NCBI RefSeq assembly: GCF_000310145.2
Contig: NZ_AMXA01000012.1
Coordinates: 49,849-113,848, forward strand
Length of the DNA stretch: 64,000 nucleotides
Origin: Thauera sp. 28
Lineage (GTDB): Bacteria > Pseudomonadota > Gammaproteobacteria > Burkholderiales > Rhodocyclaceae
Direction: 5' to 3'
Shown here: positions 21,654 through 32,700 of the stretch, one piece after another
Position numbering within the stretch: position 1 is the first letter of the stretch
How the letters are laid out: each line of letters begins with the position of its first letter
Position numbers and translations under genes: made by a program
Notes under the pieces: generated by a model
The model's input: only the letters and a program-made list of their open reading frames with translations
Databases searched by the model: none
Told to the model about the DNA's origin: nothing

Positions 21654-24014
21654 ATGAGCGAATCCTCTGCTGCAACGACGCAGGGTCGTGCCGTGTCCGG
21701 CCGTCTCTCCTTTTTCAAGGGCCTGCAGGCGTTGACCAACCGCATCCATGCCAGCAAGGATGTCGAGGAGATCATGCTCGAGCTGGCGCCGCAGTTGTGC
21801 GAGCTGTTCGAGGCCGAGCGCTTCACCATCTACGCGGTGGAGGAGGGTGGGGGCTCGATCGTGACCCGGGTCAAGACCGGGTTGAGCGGGGTGCAGAGCA
21901 TCCGCCTGCCGATCGGGGAGAACAGCATCGCGGGCTACGTCGCGCTGAGCGGCGAGCTCGTCAACGTGCGCGATGTGTACGACGACTCCGAGCTGCGTGC
22001 GATTTCGCCCGGGCTGAAGTTGCGGCGCGAAGTCGACGCGAGCACTGGTTTTCACTCGCGGCAGATGTTGGTGGCGCCGATACGTGATCCCGACACAGGC
22101 AGCCTCCTTGGCGTGGTGCAGTTGATCAACACGCGAAACGGCCAGCCTTTTTCCAAGGTGGCCGAGGAGGGCGTGCTCGGACTGGCGCAGACGCTCGGCG
22201 TCGCGTTTCTCAGGCATACGCGACAGCCCGCACGCTTGCGTTCGCGCTTCGATGCGCTGGTTGCCGACGGCCGCATCACCGCCGAGGAGTTCGCCGATGC
22301 GACGCGCGAGGGGCGGGCGAGCGGCACGTCGGTGGAGACCTTGCTCGTCGAGCAGTTCGGCCTGTCCTACGCCGAGCTCGGTGCCGCTGCGGCGCGCTTC
22401 TTCGGCGTGCCCTACCAGCCCTTCGTGGCCAATCATGTCAAGCCAATGGACCTGCTGCGCAACATCAAGCGCGAGTACGTCGAGCAGATGCTGTGGCTGC
22501 CTTACGAGGAGAGCAACGAGGGCGTGGTCGTGCTGTGCGTCGACCCCGAGCAGGTGCGCAGTTCCGGGGTGGCGCAGAACGTGTTGCTCAAGAAGCGCCT
22601 GAGTTTCCGGGTGACGACGACGCATGACTTCGAGCGTACGGTCGAGCAGTATTTCGGGGCCACCCTCGATGACGCCTCGGTCACCGACCTGCTGTCCGAC
22701 CTCGGGGAACACGATGACGATGGTCCGTCGCTCAAGGACGATGTCACGGCAGCGGCCGACAATGAACTGGTCAAGCTGGTCAACAAGATCATCATCGACG
22801 CATACCGGCAGGGCGCCTCGGACATCCATGTCGAGCCTCGCCCGGGGCGCGAGAAGACCCTGGTCCGTTTCCGCAAGGACGGCTCGCTGGTGCCCTACAT
22901 CGAGGTTCCGGCCAGCTATCGCAACCCCTTGATCACCCGCATCAAGATCATGTGCGACCTGGACATCGCCGAGCGCCGCCGCCCGCAGGACGGCAAGATC
23001 AAGTTCCGCAAGTTCGCGCCGCTCGATATCGAGCTGCGGGTCGCCACCCTGCCTACCCAGGGCGGCATGGAGGACGTGGTGATGCGCCTGCTGGCGAGCA
23101 ACGAGCCCATTCCGCTCGATCAGCTTGGCCTGCTACCGTTCAATCTCGAGCGCCTCAAGGCTGCGATCGCCAAGCCCTATGGCATCTTCTTCGTGTGCGG
23201 CCCCACCGGCTCGGGCAAGACCACCACGCTGCATTCGATCCTGCGCCACATCAACACGCCGGACACCAAGATCTGGACGGTCGAGGATCCGGTGGAGATC
23301 ACCCAGAAGGGACTGCGCCAGGTGCAGGTCAACCGCAAGGCAGGGATCGACTTCGCGACCATGATGCGCGCCTTCCTGCGCGCCGATCCCGATGTGATCA
23401 TGGTCGGCGAGATGCGCGATCACGAGACGGTATCGGTCGGTATCGAAGCCTCGCTCACCGGCCACCTGGTGTTCTCCACCCTGCATACGAACAGTGCGCC
23501 CGAGTCGGTGGTGCGTCTGCTCGACATGGGCATGGATCCGTTCAATTTCTCCGATGCGCTCCTTGGCGTGCTCGCCCAGCGCCTGGCAAAGCGCCTTTGT
23601 GGCAAATGCCGCGAGCGCTACGAGCCGGAAGCGGCGGAGATCGGGCATCTGCTCGACGAGTACTGCGAGGACATGCACCTGACGCCCGCGTTCAGCGCAG
23701 ACCCGGAGCGCGCTCGTGAGCAGGTTCTCGAGCGCTGGCGGGCGGAGTTCGCGGACAAGGAGGGGCGCTTCACGCTCTACCGGGCGGTTGGCTGCGAGCA
23801 TTGCACCGAGGGCTACAAGGGGCGCGTTGGTCTGCATGAGCTGATGCTTGGCTCGGATGCGATCAAGCGCCTGATCCAGGAGCGTGGTCGCGTCGAGCAG
23901 GTGCTTGGTCAGGCACTTGCCGAGGGCATGCGCACGCTGCGCCAGGATGGCATCGAGAAAATCCTGGCCGGCATCACCGACATTCGCCAGGTGCGCAAGG
24001 TCTGCGTGCGCTGA
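21654..24014 (+). CDS. GspE/PilB-type secretion ATPase with N-terminal GAF domain
   Basis: A 786-aa fusion. Residues ~25-190 form a GAF sensor domain ([29 protein letters not shown], then [20 protein letters not shown]). Residues ~200-340 are a GspE/MshE N-terminal domain. The C-terminal half is the hexameric ATPase: Walker [18 protein letters not shown] (Asp box), Walker [13 protein letters not shown] and His box [16 protein letters not shown] four-Cys zinc motif is seen as CGKC...CEHC near the end. Such ATPases drive type IV pilus or type II secretion assembly; the GAF domain suggests control by a small ligand, possibly a cyclic nucleotide. No pilus or secreton structural genes are adjacent. 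Confidence 0.9.
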   Translation: MSESSAATTQGRAVSGRLSFFKGLQALTNRIHASKDVEEIMLELAPQLCELFEAERFTIYAVEEGGGSIVTRVKTGLSGVQSIRLPIGENSIAGYVALSGELVNVRDVYDDSELRAISPGLKLRREVDASTGFHSRQMLVAPIRDPDTGSLLGVVQLINTRNGQPFSKVAEEGVLGLAQTLGVAFLRHTRQPARLRSRFDALVADGRITAEEFADATREGRASGTSVETLLVEQFGLSYAELGAAAARFFGVPYQPFVANHVKPMDLLRNIKREYVEQMLWLPYEESNEGVVVLCVDPEQVRSSGVAQNVLLKKRLSFRVTTTHDFERTVEQYFGATLDDASVTDLLSDLGEHDDDGPSLKDDVTAAADNELVKLVNKIIIDAYRQGASDIHVEPRPGREKTLVRFRKDGSLVPYIEVPASYRNPLITRIKIMCDLDIAERRRPQDGKIKFRKFAPLDIELRVATLPTQGGMEDVVMRLLASNEPIPLDQLGLLPFNLERLKAAIAKPYGIFFVCGPTGSGKTTTLHSILRHINTPDTKIWTVEDPVEITQKGLRQVQVNRKAGIDFATMMRAFLRADPDVIMVGEMRDHETVSVGIEASLTGHLVFSTLHTNSAPESVVRLLDMGMDPFNFSDALLGVLAQRLAKRLCGKCRERYEPEAAEIGHLLDEYCEDMHLTPAFSADPERAREQVLERWRAEFADKEGRFTLYRAVGCEHCTEGYKGRVGLHELMLGSDAIKRLIQERGRVEQVLGQALAEGMRTLRQDGIEKILAGITDIRQVRKVCVR

Positions 24015-24046
24015 CGCGCGGCGGGTGCCGGGCGCACCGAGGCGGG

Positions 24047-24052
24047 TAGAAT
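24047..24052 (+). promoter_or_regulatory. Candidate rpe -10 element
   Basis: TAGAAT lies 33 bp upstream of the rpe start codon in the 70-bp gap after the GspE-like gene. No convincing -35 is visible in the GC-rich sequence before it. Confidence 0.3.
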
Positions 24053-24084
24053 CGGGGCTGCCCTCAGCCCTCCCGGAGTTCGCC

Positions 24085-24780
24085 ATGTACCGTATCGCCC
24101 CCAGCCTGCTGTCCGCCGACTTTGCCCGCCTCGGCGAAGAGGTCCGCAACGTCATCGCCGCTGGCGCCGACTGGATTCACTTCGACGTGATGGACAACCA
24201 CTACGTCCCCAATCTCACCATCGGACCACTGGTGTGCGAGGCCATCCGCCCGCATACCACGGCGCCGATCGACGTTCATCTGATGGTGAAACCGGTCGAT
24301 CGCATCATCCCCGACTTCGCCAAGGCCGGCGCCAATGTCATCACCTTCCATCCCGAGGCCTCCGAACACATCGACCGCAGCCTGGGCCTGATCCGCGATG
24401 CCGGCTGTCAGGCCGGGCTGGTGTTCAACCCGGCCACGCCGCTGCACCACATGGACCACGTCATGGACAAGCTCGATGTGGTGCTGCTGATGAGCGTCAA
24501 CCCAGGCTTCGGCGGGCAGAAGTTCATCCCTGAGACGCTCGTCAAGCTGCGTGCAGCGCGCGAGAAGATCGACGCCTACGCGGCGCGCAGCGGGCGGCGC
24601 ATCCTGCTTGAGATCGATGGCGGGGTGAAGACCGACAACATTGCCGAGATCGCCCGTGCCGGCGCCGACACCTTCGTTGCCGGATCGGCCGTGTTCGGTG
24701 CCGGCAAGGACAGTGACCCGCATCGCTACGACTCGATCATCGGTGCGCTGCGCAGCGAGCTCGCGGGGGTGGCGGCATGA
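24085..24780 (+). CDS. rpe: Ribulose-phosphate 3-epimerase
   Basis: A (beta/alpha)8-barrel metalloenzyme of 231 aa that interconverts ribulose 5-phosphate and xylulose 5-phosphate. The start [20 protein letters not shown] is canonical. Metal and catalytic residues are in [37 protein letters not shown] and [12 protein letters not shown]. It overlaps gph by 4 bp. The rpe-gph-trpE order is widespread in betaproteobacteria. Confidence 0.96.
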   Translation: MYRIAPSLLSADFARLGEEVRNVIAAGADWIHFDVMDNHYVPNLTIGPLVCEAIRPHTTAPIDVHLMVKPVDRIIPDFAKAGANVITFHPEASEHIDRSLGLIRDAGCQAGLVFNPATPLHHMDHVMDKLDVVLLMSVNPGFGGQKFIPETLVKLRAAREKIDAYAARSGRRILLEIDGGVKTDNIAEIARAGADTFVAGSAVFGAGKDSDPHRYDSIIGALRSELAGVAA

Positions 24781-25457
24781 GCGCGCGGCCGCGCTTTGCC
24801 GCCCGCGCAGTGCTCTTCGATCTCGACGGCACCCTGCTTGACACCATTACCGACCTTGCGGATGCCGCCAACCTCACCCTCGCCGAGCTCGGGCGCCCGT
24901 TGCGCAGCCAGGACGAGATCCACAGCTTCGTCGGCAAGGGCATCCCGAACCTGGTGCGGCGCTGCATGACCGAGGGCACGCAGGCCAGCGATGCCGAGAT
25001 CGACGTCGCCATCGGCGTGTTTCGCCGCCACTACGCGGTGGTCAATGGTGCGCGTACGCGCATCTACCCGGGTATAACGGATACCCTCGATGCGATGCGT
25101 GCACTTGGACTCAAGCTGGCAGTGGTCACCAACAAGGCCGAGGCCTTCTCCCTGCCGCTGCTCGAGCGCATGGGCATCGCGCACCATTTCGATACCGTCA
25201 TCAGTGGCGACACGCTTGACGTGAAGAAGCCGGACCCCGCCGTGGTCAGGCTGGCCTGCGAGCGACTCGGTGTTGCAACGGCCGACGCACTGATGATCGG
25301 CGACTCGGCCAACGATGCGCTTGCCGCACAGGCTGCGGGTATGCCGGTGCTGCTGGTGACCTATGGCTATAGCGAGGGCGTGCCGGTGGACACCATCGAA
25401 TGCGATGGGCTACTATCGATCGCCACCGAGGCGCTGCAATACATCGCTACGGCATGA
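24777..25457 (+). CDS. gph: Phosphoglycolate phosphatase
   Basis: HAD-superfamily phosphatase of 226 aa that hydrolyses 2-phosphoglycolate. Motif I is [15 protein letters not shown] with the nucleophile Asp, motif II is AVVTNKAE, and motifs III/IV are KKPDPAVV and [16 protein letters not shown]. Its ATG overlaps the rpe stop (ATGA), and its own TGA overlaps the ATG of the proposed Trp-rich leader reading frame. Confidence 0.94.
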   Translation: MSARPRFAARAVLFDLDGTLLDTITDLADAANLTLAELGRPLRSQDEIHSFVGKGIPNLVRRCMTEGTQASDAEIDVAIGVFRRHYAVVNGARTRIYPGITDTLDAMRALGLKLAVVTNKAEAFSLPLLERMGIAHHFDTVISGDTLDVKKPDPAVVRLACERLGVATADALMIGDSANDALAAQAAGMPVLLVTYGYSEGVPVDTIECDGLLSIATEALQYIATA

Positions 25458-25603
25458 ATACAGGGGCTGCGCCCCCTCATCATTCACCTCCACGACAGAT
25501 CGCCATCGTGACGCTCGCACACAGGGTCAGCTCCGCATCCGCCACCTGCCTCACCGTCCAGTCCTGCTGGCGCGGCGCTTGGCGTTGGCCTTTGGGCCAC
25601 TGA
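25454..25603 (+). CDS. Candidate trp leader peptide (three Trp codons near its end)
   Basis: A 49-codon reading frame starting at the ATG overlapping the gph stop (or a 31-codon version from GTG at 25508) ends at TGA 25601-25603. Near its end the sequence is [13 protein letters not shown], with three TGG codons at 25568, 25580 and 25586 within seven codons. Trp is rare elsewhere, and the position just upstream of trpE fits a ribosome-stalling leader. Neither start has a strong Shine-Dalgarno sequence, which is why the confidence is moderate. Confidence 0.5.
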   Translation: MNTGAAPPHHSPPRQIAIVTLAHRVSSASATCLTVQSCWRGAWRWPLGH

Positions 25604-25673
25604 ACGCCAACCCTGTCGCGGGGCGGCGCACGCTGCAGGCCAGCCTGCACCCTGTCGCCAACCTGTCCCCGCA
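25579..25673 (+). promoter_or_regulatory. Candidate trp attenuator region
   Basis: TTGGCGTT (25579-25586), which contains two Trp codons, pairs perfectly with AACGCCAA (25603-25610) just after the leader stop. Inside it GGCC pairs with GGCC. This resembles a pause hairpin. Farther on, TGCAGG-CCAG-CCTGCA (around 25631-25646) forms a second hairpin inside a longer GGCG...CGCC stem. CGCCAACC occurs twice (about 25606 and 25655), so two sites compete for the Trp-codon strand. There is no T-run, so the output would not be a classical Rho-independent terminator. Confidence 0.45.
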
Positions 25674-25718
25674 TTCGCTGCACCGTCCGAAGAACAATCT
25701 GCTGCACGTGGAGCCGCC

Positions 25719-27191
25719 ATGCTCGAACAAGAGTTCAATGCCCTCGCCGCCGAGGGCTACAACCGTATCCCGCTGACGCTCGAGACCTTTGCCGATCTCG
25801 ACACCCCGCTGTCCATCTACCTGAAGCTCGCCAACGAGCCCTACACCTATCTGCTCGAATCCGTGCAGGGCGGCGAGCGCTTCGGGCGCTACTCCTTCAT
25901 CGGCCTGTCCTCGCCTACCCGTATCGAGGTCTATGAGCGCTCTGCGCTGCTGCTCACCGGCAATCGCCTGGTCGAGCGTCGCGACTATGGTGACCCGCTC
26001 AACTTCGTCGCCGAGTTCATGAACCGTATCAAGGTGCCGCCGCGCGAGCACCTGCCGCGTTTTGCGGGCGGCCTGGTGGGCTGCTTCGGCTATGACACGG
26101 TGCGCTATATCGAGCCCAAGCTCGCCAAGGCCGACAAGCCCGATCCGGTCGGCACGCCCGACATCCTGCTCCTGCTCTCGGAGGAGGTCGCCATCGTCGA
26201 CAACCTCAGCGGCAAGCTCACCCTCGTGGTGTACGCCGAGCCTGAGGTGCCCGGTGCCTACAAGCGTGCGCAGAAGCGCCTGCGCGAACTCCTCGCCCGT
26301 CTGCGTGCGCCGGTGCAGATCCCTGACGAGGTGCGTGCCGAACCGGCCGCGGCGGTGTCGAGCTTTGGCGAGGACGCCTTCAAGGACGCGGTGCGGCGCG
26401 CCAAGCAGTACATTGTCGATGGCGACGTCATGCAGGTCGTGCTGTCGCAGCGCATGAGCAAGCCCTACGCCGCCAGCCCGATGGCGCTGTACCGAGCGAT
26501 CCGCTCGCTCAACCCCTCGCCCTACATGTTCTACTTCAACTTCGAGGACTTCCACGTCGTCGGCGCCTCGCCCGAGATCCTCACCCGGCTCGAGGACGAG
26601 GTCGTTACCGTGCGCCCGATCGCCGGCACGCGCAAGCGCGGCGCCACGGTGGCCGAGGACCTCGCGCTCGAGCAGGAGCTCCTCGCCGACGAGAAGGAGC
26701 GTGCCGAGCATCTGCAACTGCTCGACCTTGGCCGCAACGACGCCGGTCGCGTCTCCGAGACCGGTACCGTCAAGGTCACCGAGCGCTTCACCATCGAGCG
26801 CTATTCGCATGTGATGCACATCGTCTCCAACGTCGAGGGCCGGCTCAAGGAAGGTCTCAACGCGCTCGCCGTGCTGCGCGCCACCTTCCCGGCCGGCACT
26901 GTGTCGGGGGCCCCAAAGGTGCGCGCGATGGAGATCATCGACGAGCTCGAGCCGGTCAAGCGCGGCATCTATGCCGGGGCGGCGGGCTACCTGGGCTTTC
27001 ATGGCGACATGGACCTCGCCATCGCGATCCGCACCGCGGTGGTCAAGGATGGTCAGATCCACGTCCAGGCCGGTGCCGGCATCGTCGCCGATTCCGACCC
27101 CGAGTCGGAATGGCAGGAAACCCAGAGCAAGGCGCGCGCCATGCTGCGCGCTGCCGAAATGGCCGAAGGCGGGCTCGACACCCGCGTCTGA
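25719..27191 (+). CDS. trpE: Anthranilate synthase component I
   Basis: Chorismate-utilising enzyme of 490 aa making anthranilate with TrpG. The N-terminal feedback motif LLES is present ([20 protein letters not shown]), indicating tryptophan inhibition. The catalytic C-terminal domain shows [58 protein letters not shown] and [20 protein letters not shown]. The GTG/ATG choice is simple: ATG 25719 with GGAG upstream. It heads the trpEGDC set. Confidence 0.97.
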   Translation: MLEQEFNALAAEGYNRIPLTLETFADLDTPLSIYLKLANEPYTYLLESVQGGERFGRYSFIGLSSPTRIEVYERSALLLTGNRLVERRDYGDPLNFVAEFMNRIKVPPREHLPRFAGGLVGCFGYDTVRYIEPKLAKADKPDPVGTPDILLLLSEEVAIVDNLSGKLTLVVYAEPEVPGAYKRAQKRLRELLARLRAPVQIPDEVRAEPAAAVSSFGEDAFKDAVRRAKQYIVDGDVMQVVLSQRMSKPYAASPMALYRAIRSLNPSPYMFYFNFEDFHVVGASPEILTRLEDEVVTVRPIAGTRKRGATVAEDLALEQELLADEKERAEHLQLLDLGRNDAGRVSETGTVKVTERFTIERYSHVMHIVSNVEGRLKEGLNALAVLRATFPAGTVSGAPKVRAMEIIDELEPVKRGIYAGAAGYLGFHGDMDLAIAIRTAVVKDGQIHVQAGAGIVADSDPESEWQETQSKARAMLRAAEMAEGGLDTRV

Positions 27192-27253
27192 GCGCCTCGG
27201 CGCCGTTCATGTTGACGAAGCCGGCCGCGGCCGGCCTTCGCGAAGGGAAGACC

Positions 27254-27841
27254 ATGCTGCTGATGATCGACAACTACGACAGCTTTACCTACAACCTCGT
27301 GCAGTACTTCGGCGAGCTCGGGGCACAGGTGAAGGTGTTCCGCAACGACGAGATCACGCTCGAACAGATCGCGGCCCTGCAGCCGGACCAGCTCGTCATC
27401 TCCCCGGGGCCGTGCTCGCCGGCCGAGGCCGGGATCTCGGTGGCGGCAATCAAGGCCTTTGCCGGCAAGCTGCCCATCCTCGGCGTCTGCCTTGGCCACC
27501 AGAGCATCGGCGCGGCCTTCGGCGGGCGCATCGTGCATGCGCGAAAGCTCATGCACGGCAAGACCTCGCCGGTGCACCACCTCGACGCAGGGGTGTTCCG
27601 CGGCCTGCCCAATCCGCTCACCTGCACGCGCTACCACTCGCTGGCCATTGAACGCGCAAGCCTGCCCGACTGTCTTGAAGTGACCGCATGGACGGACGAC
27701 GGCGAGATCATGGGTGTGCGCCACCGCACGCTCGACGTCGAGGGCGTGCAGTTCCACCCCGAGTCCATCCTCACCGAATGCGGCCACGAGCTGTTGAGGA
27801 ACTTCCTCGACCGCGACGCGCGACTGCCGGCTGCCGCCTGA
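27254..27841 (+). CDS. trpG: Anthranilate synthase glutaminase component (TrpG/PabA)
   Basis: Class I glutamine amidotransferase of 195 aa. The start [22 protein letters not shown] is canonical. The oxyanion motif [11 protein letters not shown], nucleophile [11 protein letters not shown] and the His-Glu pair in [11 protein letters not shown] are present. It may also serve PabB for folate synthesis, as in many bacteria with a single copy. It is 62 bp from trpE and 21 bp from trpD. Confidence 0.96.
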   Translation: MLLMIDNYDSFTYNLVQYFGELGAQVKVFRNDEITLEQIAALQPDQLVISPGPCSPAEAGISVAAIKAFAGKLPILGVCLGHQSIGAAFGGRIVHARKLMHGKTSPVHHLDAGVFRGLPNPLTCTRYHSLAIERASLPDCLEVTAWTDDGEIMGVRHRTLDVEGVQFHPESILTECGHELLRNFLDRDARLPAAA

Positions 27842-27862
27842 GTACCGGTCGGAGAACACGAC

Positions 27863-28903
27863 ATGACGATTACCGCCCAGCAAGCCCTGCAACGCACGAT
27901 CGAGCACCGCGAGATCTTCTTCGACGAGATGCTGTCGTTGATGCGCCAGATCATGGCGGGCCAGGTTTCGCCGCTGATGACCGCGGCCATCCTCACCGGA
28001 CTGCGCGTCAAGAAGGAAACCATCGGCGAGATCACCGCAGCTGCCACCGTGATGCGCGAGATGTCCACCAAGGTGGTGGTCAAGCCGCCGCACGACCACT
28101 TCCTCGATGTGGTCGGTACCGGTGGCGACGGCACGCACACCTTCAACATCTCGACCGCCACCATCTTCGTCGCTGCCGCGGCCGGTGCGCGCGTGGCCAA
28201 GCACGGCGGGCGTGGCGTGTCGTCCAAGTCCGGTGCGGCCGACGTCCTCGAGGCGCTCGGCGTCAGGCTCGACCTTACGCCCGAGCAGGTTGCCGCCTGC
28301 GTGGAGGAGACCGGTATCGGCTTCATGTTCGCGCCCAACCATCACAGTGCGATGAAGAACGTCGCGCCGGTGCGGCGCGAGATGGGCGTGCGCACCATCT
28401 TCAACATCCTCGGTCCGCTCACCAATCCAGCGGGCGCGCCCAACACCCTGATGGGGGTGTTCCATCCCGACCTCGTCGGCATCCAGGCGCGCGTCATGGA
28501 GCGCCTGGGCGCCAACCATGTGCTGGTCGTGCATGGCCTGGACGGCATGGACGAGGTCAGCCTCGGTGCCTCGACCCTGGTCGGCGAGCTCAAGGACGGC
28601 GTGGTGCGCGAGTACGAGATCCACCCGGAGGACTTCGGCCTGCAGATGGCCGGTACGCGCAACCTGCGCGTCGCAGATGCCGACGAATCCCGCGCCGTGC
28701 TGCTCGCTACGCTGGAAAACCGTGCCGGGCCAGCGCGCGAGATCGTCGTCCTGAACGCGGGGGTCGCGCTCTACACCGCCAACCTGGTCGAGTCGATCGG
28801 CGCTGGCGTGGCGCGCGCGCGCGAGGTGATCGAGAGCGGCGCGGCACGTGCCAAGCTCGATGCCTTCGTACGGTTCACCCGCCAGTTCGGAGCCGCAGCA
28901 TGA
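27863..28903 (+). CDS. trpD: Anthranilate phosphoribosyltransferase
   Basis: A 346-aa enzyme joining anthranilate to PRPP. The PRPP site [18 protein letters not shown] and the glycine-rich [21 protein letters not shown] are clear, as are [26 protein letters not shown] and [10 protein letters not shown]. Its TGA overlaps the trpC ATG. Confidence 0.97.
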   Translation: MTITAQQALQRTIEHREIFFDEMLSLMRQIMAGQVSPLMTAAILTGLRVKKETIGEITAAATVMREMSTKVVVKPPHDHFLDVVGTGGDGTHTFNISTATIFVAAAAGARVAKHGGRGVSSKSGAADVLEALGVRLDLTPEQVAACVEETGIGFMFAPNHHSAMKNVAPVRREMGVRTIFNILGPLTNPAGAPNTLMGVFHPDLVGIQARVMERLGANHVLVVHGLDGMDEVSLGASTLVGELKDGVVREYEIHPEDFGLQMAGTRNLRVADADESRAVLLATLENRAGPAREIVVLNAGVALYTANLVESIGAGVARAREVIESGAARAKLDAFVRFTRQFGAAA

Positions 28904-29700
28904 GCGACATCCTGCAGAAGATCTGTGCAGTCAAGGTCGAGGAGGTCGCGGCCGCGTCGGCTGCGGCACCGCTCGTCGTCGTGCGCGCGCTGGCCGAGGC
29001 CGAGCCCCCTGCACGTGGTTTCGTTGCCGCCATTCGTAACCGCCATGCGGGTGGCCTGCCCGCGGTGATCGCCGAGATCAAGAAGGCCAGCCCTTCCAAG
29101 GGCGTGATCCGTGCCGACTTCGACCCGGCCGCCATCGCCGCCAGCTACGAGGCGGCCGGCGCCGCCTGCCTGTCCGTGCTGACCGATCGCGGCTTCTTCC
29201 AGGGCGCCCCCGAATACCTGCAGGCGGCACGTGCGGCCTGCGCGCTGCCGGTGCTGCGCAAGGACTTCCTGGTCGATCCCTACCAGGTCTTCGAGGCGCG
29301 CGCGATGGGGGCAGACGCCATCCTGCTCATCGCCGCCTGCCTCGACCTTGCGCAGATGCGCGACATGGAGGCGATCGCCCAGGCGCTGGGCATGGCGGTG
29401 CTGGTCGAGGTCCACGACGGCGCCGAGCTCGAGCAGGCACTGCAGCTGCAGACACCGCTGATCGGCATCAACAACCGCAACCTGCGCACCTTCGAGGTCT
29501 CGCTGCAGACCACGCTCGACCTGCTGCCGCGCATTGCCAGTGGCGCCGCCGGTCGCATCGTCGTCACCGAATCGGGCATCCTGCGTGCCGAGGATGTTGC
29601 GCTGATGCAGGGTGAGGGCGTGCATACCTTCCTCGTTGGCGAGGCCTTCATGCGTGCGCCGGATCCGGGCCTGGAGCTCAAGGCCCTGTTCGGCGGCTGA
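28900..29700 (+). CDS. trpC: Indole-3-glycerol phosphate synthase
   Basis: A (beta/alpha)8-barrel enzyme of 266 aa that closes the indole ring. It starts [16 protein letters not shown] at an ATG overlapping the trpD stop. Catalytic motifs: [14 protein letters not shown] (Lys), [23 protein letters not shown] (Lys), [18 protein letters not shown] and VTESGI. It is not fused to TrpF. trpF, trpB and trpA are not in this window. Confidence 0.97.
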   Translation: MSDILQKICAVKVEEVAAASAAAPLVVVRALAEAEPPARGFVAAIRNRHAGGLPAVIAEIKKASPSKGVIRADFDPAAIAASYEAAGAACLSVLTDRGFFQGAPEYLQAARAACALPVLRKDFLVDPYQVFEARAMGADAILLIAACLDLAQMRDMEAIAQALGMAVLVEVHDGAELEQALQLQTPLIGINNRNLRTFEVSLQTTLDLLPRIASGAAGRIVVTESGILRAEDVALMQGEGVHTFLVGEAFMRAPDPGLELKALFGG

Positions 29701-29709
29701 TCGAGCGCA

Positions 29710-32700
29710 ATGACGGCGCATCCGGCCACTCCCGCAACACGCCCGCCCGAGCTACGTGGGCGCCGCTGGCTGCGAGGCCTGGCTGCCGCGCTGCTGCTGC
29801 CGCTTGTGGGCGCTGCCGGACTGGGGGCCTGGCTGCTCGGTACCCAGTCCGGACTTGAGACCGCGCTGGCGCTCGGCACCCGCCTCACCGATGGCGCGCT
29901 GCATGCGGAGCGTCCGCGAGGCCGTGTGCTCGGCGGTTTCGAGCTCGACGTGCTGCGCTATGAAACCCCCGGGCTGCAACTCGAGGTACGTGACTTCGAA
30001 CTCGAATGGAAGCCTGCTGCGCTGTTCGAGCGCCGCCTTCTGGTCGAGCGTCTCGCGGCGGCACACGTCGAGCTCGCCAGGGCAAGCACGGACGACACTG
30101 CGCCCGCGGCCCCCACCACCCTGCCGGACTCTCTCGCCGTGCCGCTGGCCATCGAGCTGCGCAGCCTCGTGCTGGGCGCTTTCGTCATGCGTACGCTGGG
30201 TGAAGAGGAGGCGCATGGCCAGGCCGACGAGCGTGCCGGCGAGCCGGCCGGGGATGGCGGCGCTGCCGATCTCGATGCCCGCTCCGGTGCCGGGCATCAC
30301 GCCGCGCAACCGTTGTTTACCGAACTCGAGGCCGCGTTCGACAGCGATGGCCGTCGGCATCGGTTGCGCACGCTCGCGCTCAGCTTGCCCCAGGGACGAC
30401 TGCAGCTCGCGCTGGGTGTCGAAGGCGCCGCACCGCACGCGCTCGATGGCGAGGGCCGCTTCGATGGTGTCATCGACGGGCGTGCCGTGGTCGCACGCTT
30501 TGGCGCCACCAACACCCTGCTCGAGCCCCATCTGAGCATCGACGCCCAGGGCGAGGGGCTGACCGCCCGGGTCGAGGTCGAGGCGGAGAGCCTGGCGGCG
30601 ATGCCGCTGCGTCGGCTTTCGGTCAAGGCGGGCGAGATCGACCCGGCTGCGTTCGTGGACGGGGCGCCGCGCGCCGCGCTCAGCCTCGAGGCCGAACTCG
30701 CGGCGACGCCCGATGCGGCGAGCCTGCTTGCCGGGCCGATTCGTGTCACCAATCGCCTGCCGCAGGCGGTGGACCAGGGGGGTATTCCGCTGCTCAGTCT
30801 CGATGGCCGCCTGGACTGGCGGGACGATGGCCTCGCCGTCGATGCGCTCGACCTGCGCCTGCCCGGCGCGGGGCGCATCGGCGGTCGCGTGGCGTGGCAG
30901 CGCGGCGGTCAGGCTGATGACGATGCGCGCCGCGAGGGGGGCCTCGGTCGCATCCATGCCGCGCTCGAGCTCGATGCCATAGACCCGGGCTTGCTCGACA
31001 GTCGCCTGCCGCGGCAACGGCTGGCGGGGCGTATCGACGCCGAGGGCGACGAGGCCCGGCAGCAGGCGCGTGTTGCGCTCGAGGCGGGGAGCGCCCGCAT
31101 CGACATCCAGGCGCTCTTGCAAGGCATGGCAGTGACTGCCGACGCTGCCGCGGCGGAGACCGAGTCCGGCGGCAGTACATCGGCAGGACCCGCTGCGGCC
31201 GGCCGCCAGGTGTTCGAACTGAGTGCCCGTCTGCGCGGGGCCGACCCGCGTGCGTTTGTGGCCGAGGCGCCGTCGGCGCGCCTCGATCTCGACCTGCATG
31301 CCGAAGGCGCGCTGCCGGTGGCCGACGAGCCGCTGTCCGTGGCGCTGCGTTTCGACATCCTCGACAGCCTGCTCGAAGGTCTGCCGCTGCGCGGCAAGGG
31401 CCAGCTCAGGGTTGAGGGTGAGCGCTTGCCCGAACTCGCACTGGATGTGCAGCTGGCGGGCAACAGCCTGGTTGCCGAGGGGGCGCTGGGCGCACCACAG
31501 GATCGTCTCGCGCTGCGTCTCGATGCGCCGGCGCTCGAAGCGCTTGGCCTGGGCCTCGGCGGGCGGGCCTCGGCAGAGGGCTCGATCGGTGGCGCGCTTG
31601 CAGCGCCCGTGGGGCGCGTGCAGTTCTTCGGCGAGGGCCTGCGCCTGCCGGGCGAGGTGCGCATCGGCGGCGTCAACGGTGTCGTACAGCTCGATGCTGG
31701 CACCGACGGGCCGTTCGCGCTCGCACTCGGCGTGAGCGGGCTTGGCAGCAGCGCGCCGGATGAGGACGGCCGGCCGCAGTCCGACTGGGTGTCCAGCCTG
31801 CGCCTGGCGGCCGAGGGTACGCGCGCCAGCCACCGTATCGAGCTTGCTGCAATTGCCGGTGGGAACGTGGCGCCGGCCGGTGTTGAAGCCGATGCCCTCG
31901 AGCTCGGGTTGAAGGGCGGACTGGCAGCAGGGACTGCGCTGCGCTGGCGCGGCGAGTTGTCGGCGCTGCAGACGACTGGGCGCGTGGCGGCGCGCCTGCT
32001 GGCCCCGGTGGCCCTCGAGCTCGCGCCCGATGCGGTACGCCTGGGTGCGGCCGAATTCAATGCCGGAGACAAGGGCCGCATCCGCTTGCTCGAGACGGCA
32101 TGGTCGCCGACCCGCAGCGTGCTGCGTGGCGAGCTCAGCGGGCTCGTGCTCGAACTCGAGCCGCGGCGCGCCGATGGCCAGCGCCGGCGTGGCGCCGACC
32201 CGCTGGTGCTGGGCGCGCGCTGGGATCTGAGCGTCGGCCGCACGCTCGACGGCGAAGCGCGGGTCTTTCGCGAGGCGGGCGATGTGCGCCTGGAAGGGGA
32301 GTTGCGCACCCGGCTGGGGCTGGAGCGTCTCGACGCCGTCCTGCGGGCACGCGGAGACCGTCTCGAGCTTGCGCTCGACGTGCGCGGCAGCGAATTCGGC
32401 AGTCTCGCCGGTGAAGCGAGCGTGCGTGCGCGGCGCAGTGCCGAAGGCATCTGGAGCCTGCCGCCGGATACGGCCCTCAGTGCGTCGGCCAGGCTGGACA
32501 TGCCGTCGATCACCTGGCTCGGCCGGCTCGTGCGCGAGAATGTGGAAACCGCCGGACGCATCGGGGGGGCGGTCGCCGTGTCCGGGACACTGGCTGCGCC
32601 GCGTGCGAGCGGCACGATCAATGGACGCGAGCTGGGCTTCACGCTGGTCGATCAGGGCCTGGTGCTGTCCGGTGGCGAGCTCGATCTCGCCTTCGATCAA

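Noticed and set aside
29752..32700. 982-codon open frame on the minus strand, antisense to tamB
   Set aside because: No recognisable domain, full overlap with a well-supported tamB, and composition (Gln/His/Arg-rich) typical of reverse-frame translation of GC-rich coding DNA.
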